Source of the DNA: Astragalus membranaceus
Taxonomy: Eukaryota > Streptophyta > Magnoliopsida > Fabales > Fabaceae
DNA: 64,000 bases
Reading direction: 5' to 3'
NCBI GenBank assembly: GCA_039519185.1
Contig: CM076847.1
Location: 64,555,521-64,619,520 of the forward strand
Positions 58,785-64,000 of the stretch are shown in pieces. The notes below the pieces were generated by a model. The model worked only from the letters and a program-made list of their open reading frames with translations, was not told where the DNA came from and did not search any database. The position numbers were made by a program, and so were the translations under genes. Positions within the stretch are counted from its first letter, which is position 1; each line of letters begins with the position of its first letter.

Positions 58785-61008
58785 TGTAACACCCCAAAAA
58801 TAATAGAATAAATTATTTTAATTAATTAAAAAGAGATTTTGGTGGTAGAGTAATAATATAATAATTATTATTTATTAAAATAATTATGAGGTGCTTTAAA
58901 TAAAATGGGGAGTGGTATTGTAATTGGAGGTGGTGTTTTAATTAAATTGGGCTTAAGCTGCGGGGAAAGCCCGCAATCCAAGCCCGCTAGTCTAAGCGCA
59001 TATTTAAAGTGAAAAATTAGGTTTTGGGGTTCATTTGGAGAAAAGAAAGGAGAATTGCGAAATAGACAGAGGAAAGGAGGGTGGGGGCGGCGCAAATCCC
59101 AAGGAGGGGGAGGGGAGGTTTTGCGACTTCAAGCTTAGAGGAGGAGAAGAACTTATTTTCATCTTGACTTAGAAGAGGAAGAAGGGGGCTGTTGCGAAAT
59201 TTTAGACTTTGGCTCGTCGTGTTGCGGAGTTTTGCACGTGACGCATATATCGTGGTTTCGGGCATATAAAATTCGAGGTAAGGGTGAGCGGTTTTCAATT
59301 TATTATAATTGAGTATTTGGAGGGTTTGTGGGTTTGTGTTAGTGGTTGGATTCGAAAATCATAGGTGAAGAGGAATGATGGGTTAAATTATTGAGTTGAT
59401 GTGCGAATTACCCTATGACGTGAGGAGAATTATAGTTGCTGTTTTTTTTGAGATATGTTGCTGTTATGCAGAATTTGGTTGTTGCTGTTTTTTTTTATAA
59501 AAACAATGTTGCTGTTGCTGTTAATTTATTTTATGCTGTTGCTGAAATTTTAATTGGTGCTGTTGCTGTAATTACGTGTTGCTGTTGCTGTAATTGTAAT
59601 TGTTGCTGTTGCTGTAATTTTAATTGGTGCTGTTGCTGTAATTATGTATTGCTGTTGCTGTAATTTAAATTGTGCTGTTGCTGTCAATCAAGTAGTGCTG
59701 TTGCTGTATTTTAATTATGCTGTCATGTTGCTGTTTTCACCAATTAAAAATACTGCTGTGTTGCAAATTAAAGCTGCTGTTTTTGCGAATTGAAAGGTCA
59801 CTGTTTCAGTTTTAATTTGATGTAAAAATTCTGCTGTTTTGCGAATTGAAAGACCACTGTTCCAGTTTTAATTTGATGTAAAAATTCTGCTACTTTTGCG
59901 AAAATAATGGCTACTGTTTCAGTTCCGATTTGATGAAAGATTGCTACTGTTTTGCGCATAATTGCCACTGTTTTTCAGCTTCAATTTGATGTCAAGATGC
60001 CACTGTTTTGCGCATAAAATGCCATTGTTTATTCCCAAATTTAATTGTGGCGCTTCCTAAGTATGAAAGTGAAATGTTTATCCCATAATTTTAAAATGTA
60101 AAGTGAAATGTTTATTCCCTAATTTTAAAGATGTTGTTACATTATTTTTGAATGTGATTGTTTATGAAGAGTGATGATATTAATATGGTGATGATGATGA
60201 ATACACTCTATGAGTGTCTTATGGTGGTGACGATGAGTACTCCGGGTGAGTAAAATTTTGGGTGATTGCACATGTGTACATAGTGTCTCATAGCATGTGC
60301 ATCTTATGACGAATAGGCTTCGGCCTCTTAGTGACGGTGTGCCCATAGTGGCTTATTATGACGAGTATGGTACCATCATGCATATGCCCAGGTGTGGGTT
60401 GCATCTTCATGTGCATTCATTTTTTTTTATGACGGGTGACGAATTGTGATTTTGTTTGATGTTGTGTGTAACGACGGTGAAGTTGATATTAGTGACGATG
60501 TTGTGTGATGGTTTGCTCATATTACTCTGCTGTATGCTTAATTATAATTTGTTGAAAATTCTCACCCCTTCTGCTTGGAATGTTGCTCTATTGTGGCAAC
60601 GCTGCAGGTAGCTGCGAGTGAAGGACATGCTGCCTTCCTTTATAGCTATTGGGATGTCTGTCGAGTCGCTCTTTGATACCGTGACACCTAGGGGGCGTGA
60701 TTTAAATTGTTGTTTTAAATAATAAATTGTTTAATATTTTTATTGAAGGTGTGAGGCGTGTTTGAGTGGTATTTAGTGAGTATTGTTTTATTCCGCTGTG
60801 ACTTAGCTCTTGGAGTTTAATTTTTATGACGAGTGATGGTTAAAATTTTTATGACGATGATTGCGCAAATTTAAAGAGTGCAAGTTGACGTTCTGTTGTT
60901 AATGACGACGTGGCATTTCCTTTCTATTAGTTAAATTAAATTTTGCGAAAATTTTTTTTTACTCTGATAAGTGACGTGTAAAACATGGGGTAGAAAGGGG
61001 GTGTTACA
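58785..61008 (+). mobile_element. 5' LTR of the right-edge LARD
   Basis: 2,224 bp, TGTAACACCCCAAAAA to GGGGGTGTTACA. It contains a GCTGTTGCTG-rich block at about 59455-59710 and no gene. Confidence 0.92.
59455..59710 (+). repeat. Degenerate GCTGTT repeat block
   Basis: Irregular repetition of TTGCTGTTGCTGTAATT. The solo LTR at 10155 carries a related TGCTGTTTT-rich block at a comparable place. Confidence 0.8.
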
Positions 61009-61012
61009 TTAG

Positions 61013-61024
61013 TGGTATCAGAGC
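61013..61024 (+). other. Primer-binding site (initiator tRNA-Met)
   Basis: TGGTATCAGAGC, four nt after the LTR end. Confidence 0.92.
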
Positions 61025-61123
61025 AGTTGGTCCGTCCGGCCAAGTCGTCGAGTCGTTGTGTCGGTGTACGACCAACTGTCGTCTTTTGAATCTAACAGTT
61101 GTTTGTGTTGTACTAACGCTCCT

Positions 61124-61210
61124 GCAGGTGAAGGTAAAACAAAAATTGCTAATGGTAAGAGTACTAGTGGGGGAGATGTCCCTACTAGCGTTGTGTGCTG
61201 GTATTGTGTG
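61124..61210 (+). pseudogene. gag nucleocapsid relic in the right-edge LARD
   Basis: Reads AGEGKTKIANGKSTSGGDVP followed by TSVVCWYC. The inner Ty3 gag near 43850-43950 reads AGKGKQRYADNKKPSGGDAP followed by AKVVCYRCGKPGH. The similarity stops after the first two cysteines. Open here, unlike in the minus-strand LARD copies. Confidence 0.72.
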
Positions 61211-63277
61211 TTTTACCGTGATTCTGTGTGTGAGCCCTGTCTCTTTGTTTTGGTTCCTGTTGTTGACTTTCTGGTTGTGTGGTCCTTATTGTTGACCTCC
61301 ATGTTGCACGTCGTTAAATGAACTGCCCCGCTGCTTCGTGATCGCATGCGTATTGATTGCTGAACTATTTTAATTGATTGACACCAAGCCTTACTTAAAA
61401 CTCTCTTGCAGTGTGTCTTGCTGTTAAGGATAACTGTATAGGTAAAATGGTTTTTTCTGATTCACTTGTTGTTGTTGGGTCAATGTGACCAAAGCGTTGT
61501 TGTTGTTGTGTTGAGTCGAATAAGACCAGGTGTTTGACCAAATGTCGATAGGTTGATTGAATGCCGAGTGTTGTTTGATGACATGAATTGTTGAATTTGA
61601 GCGTTGTTTGAGATTATTGTTTCGTGACTAAACATGATGAATTTTACTTGTTTACGGTTTTGTGCATTTCTGGACACTGCTTCGTTTTTCAAAAACTGGC
61701 ACCGTTTAGTTGATCAAAAATTATGTGGTTGATTGTTTTTGAAAATAGATTTAATGCCGGTCGTTTTGCCACTGGTTTCGTTCAATTTGGAGCTGTGTGG
61801 CTCAAGTTATGATTGCTTCAAGTTAGGTCAAGTTTTAGGAATCAAACTGTGAGTAATGTTCGGTTTTTGTAGGTTTTGTGTCATGAAATGAACTCCGTTT
61901 TGAATGATTCTTGTTTCTTTGAAAAGTAGACTTAATTCTCTACGAATTAGACACTGGTTTCATAAAGTTTCATTAAGAGATGAGAAAGATAATTTGGTTG
62001 AAAGTTGAGTAAGAAGTTCTGTCCAAGTTGGTACCTCCGTGTAGTATTTTGAAAAACTGTACCAATTGGCTGCTTATTTTAAAAGACGAAAACCATAGGT
62101 AGAAACTACACTCAGAGGGCTTTCCAACAAGTATTTATTTGTCGAAATCCGACACCGTTTGCTATTTCAATTAATTCACTAAAGTAGACGCATAGTTACA
62201 GAATTTCCTGCACCCGAGTTTGTGAAGATTAGCGAAAACGTTTGAACCTTGATATTTATACGTGGTGAATTTATAATTTAAAAACGAAGTGATTTTTGAG
62301 GCTGCTTGTGAACCTTTAACAAAACAATTTTTATGGGTTGGGTATTAATATGAGTATTAGATTTATTTTCAACAAATGAATACTAACCCTGTTGTCGTTT
62401 GTTCTCATACGTGATCGTGAAGAACCTTAGGATTTAAAATGTGCATTTGCACTGTTTGTGCCCTTCTTTGAGTTAGCTTTTGTTACCGTATGTTCTTAAG
62501 GATGTCTTATCCCAAAATGTTTAAGCTGATGTTCAGTCTGGTAAGGAAAATCAATTTCTATAACATGTTTTATTTCCCGTGTCGAAAGAATCCTAAACAA
62601 GTATGTTGCGCATGTATGTGATTGAACCTTTCGTATATTTGCCTTTAGCTGTGAATTGATGTTTCCATGGATTGGCCCTTCTAGCTGTTTTAATGCTTTA
62701 ACTACTGTTTCCACGAGATAAATTATTTCCCTACACCGAACTATATGGATGGTTATCATTAACTCTAAAAAGCCACTTTCATTTGTGATTAGTAACTGCT
62801 ACGTGCTGGCCATGATTCTTTCTTAAGTTGACAATCATACCATGATGCCTTGTTGAATTCGTGTGATTGATGAATAATAATATGTACATCTCATATTGCT
62901 GTTTTCCGAAAATTATTGTTACTGTTTTTCTGAAAACTACTACCGCTGTTTCCGAAAATAATTGTTACTGTATTCTGAAGCTTACTGCTACGTCCCTAAT
63001 TTTATGCACTGCTCCTATTTTTATGAGTTGTGCCTATTTTTGGTTGTTGTCGTGTTGTGTGGTCGTTATGATGACGATGTTTTTGTTATCGTCGTTGATG
63101 TGCCTGAGTGGCGAGTTCAGCTGATTGCTGATTTGTTGTTGCTGTTGTTGGTTGTTGGCGCATTAGCGCCCATTGTCGTGATTAAGTTATTGTTCATGAT
63201 GATCATGTTGATGTTGATGGATGTTAGTGATGTGTTGCCGATTATGTTGGTATTAATGATGTTGATGTTTATGTTGT

Positions 63278-63465
63278 TGTCTTGGGTACCGCCGAATGGC
63301 CCAAGTTATGTTGTCGTTTTGTTGTTGTCTTGGGTACCGCCGAATGGCCCAAGTTATGTTGTTGTTGTTGTTGTGGGTATCGCCGAATGGCCCACGTTGT
63401 TGTTATGTCGTGGGTAACGCCGAATGGCCCACATTGTCTGGTTGAGGGTACCGCTGGATGGCCCG
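63278..63465 (+). repeat. Repeated GGGTACCGCCGAATGGCCC units
   Basis: About five degenerate units near 63280, 63330, 63382, 63411 and 63446, separated by GTTGTTGT-rich linkers. A single unit is seen at about 13018-13040 in the minus-strand LARD. Confidence 0.8.
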
Positions 63466-63895
63466 AATTGTTTGATTTATGTTGTGGGCCTATGGCCATT
63501 GTTTTAAAAGGGATATTTGGTCCCGGAGTCTGACTGTGTTGATGAATATGTGTTGTTGTGATATTTGATTGTGTGGCTTGTTTTGCAATCGTTACGCACT
63601 CTGTGAACTTGTTGTGATTACTAGTGTGCTTTGATATGTTTTGCTGTCCGAAAGGGTAGATGAGTGAGGTAGAATGCGAGCTAGTTTATCAGAGTAGCGC
63701 AGCGGAGTAGAGAGTGAGTCTGATTATTACTGCTTGAAGTTACCTGGCTGAACAAGTAGGAGGGACGGCCGCCCAAGCACTTACCGCCGGTAATCAAAGC
63801 AATAGTAATCAGCATATAGATGGCCCTAGTTGTCTAGGTGGCCTTAGAGGGAGAGTGTTGGCGTGACAGGTAAATTTCGAGGGCGAAATTCCTTT

Positions 63896-63909
63896 AAGTG
63901 GGGGAGAGT
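63896..63909 (+). other. Polypurine tract of the right-edge LARD
   Basis: AAGTGGGGGAGAGT directly before the LTR. Confidence 0.9.
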
Positions 63910-64000
63910 TGTAACACCCCAAAAATAATAGAATAAATTATTTTAATTAATTAAAAAGAGATTTTGGTGGTAGAGTAATAATATAATAATTATTATTTAT
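63910..64000 (+). mobile_element. 3' LTR of the right-edge LARD (first 91 bp)
   Basis: Identical to 58785-58875 over the visible length; cut by the window edge. Confidence 0.92.

Larger units (their letters stand above)
61009..63909 (+). mobile_element. Internal region of the right-edge LARD
   Basis: 2,901 bp with no intact protein gene. It contains the PBS, a gag relic near the 5' end, TG-rich low-complexity sequence at 63000-63250, five GGGTACCGCCGAATGGCCC-like units at 63278-63465, and a pol-tail-like stretch (GGTAAATTTCGAGGGCGAAA) before the PPT. It preserves the empty site of the solo LTR at 63764-63768. Confidence 0.88.
58785..64000 (+). mobile_element. LARD-like non-autonomous LTR retrotransposon, right LTR cut by window
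   Basis: + strand element inserted into the family A LTR after GATAA (58780-58784). Structure: LTR, PBS, 2.9-kb non-coding internal region, PPT, LTR. The 91 bp of the right LTR in view match the left LTR exactly, so the insertion is recent. The internal region is homologous to the minus-strand LARD at 10-15 kb; the LTR bodies differ. Confidence 0.92.

Noticed and set aside
63278..63533. Short frames across the GGGTACCGCCGAATGGCCC units
   Set aside because: Repeat-derived, no start context, and different in frame between LARD copies.

Overview
The window is plant nuclear repeat DNA. I could not find an ordinary host protein-coding gene. The evidence for a plant is a set of Ty3/gypsy chromovirus-type (Tekay-like) LTR retrotransposons with initiator-tRNA-Met primer sites, together with small-nuclear-RNA promoters of plant type: a USE (GTCCCACATCG) 32 nt upstream of a TATA box, and a 3' box AGTNNAA. 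The species cannot be named. A eudicot is the more likely guess because I saw no clear monocot-specific promoter element.

The most notable content is a tandem array (17574-31223, continuing at 50128-57616, with a 304-bp spacer remnant at 5267-5570). Its roughly 630- and 674-bp units each carry a U5 spliceosomal snRNA-like gene on the minus strand. I count 33 units: 28 with a full-length 128-nt U5-like copy, 3 with a 3'-truncated copy and 2 with only the promoter. There are two promoter classes. Class A units keep USE plus TATA. Class B units have lost the USE by a deletion of about 43 bp. The invariant U5 loop I (GCCUUUUACUAAAG) is altered in 10 of 12 class B copies but in only 3 of 16 class A copies. 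Units are organised in higher-order repeats with an offset of about 9,540 bp and a recent 3,161-bp tandem duplication.

The rest is nested retrotransposons. Left edge: the 3' part of a + strand Ty3 element (pol 3-3272, LTR 3321-5266). 5571-17573: a minus-strand non-autonomous LTR element (LARD-like) in a tandem internal-LTR-internal-LTR arrangement, with a solo LTR (10155-12507, TSD CCGTC) inside it. 31224-50127: an 18.9-kb minus-strand Ty3 element with TSD CTTAC in a U5 unit, whose gag is split by a second minus-strand Ty3 element (37663-46861). Right edge: an LTR (57617-58784) of the same family as the left-edge element, interrupted by a + strand LARD-like element (58785 to beyond 64000).

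None of the gag-pol frames visible here is intact. The LARD family retains a gag zinc-knuckle relic and a pol-tail/PPT stretch resembling the inner Ty3 element, so it appears to be an internally deleted derivative of that lineage. All identities were read by eye; no alignment or database search was run.
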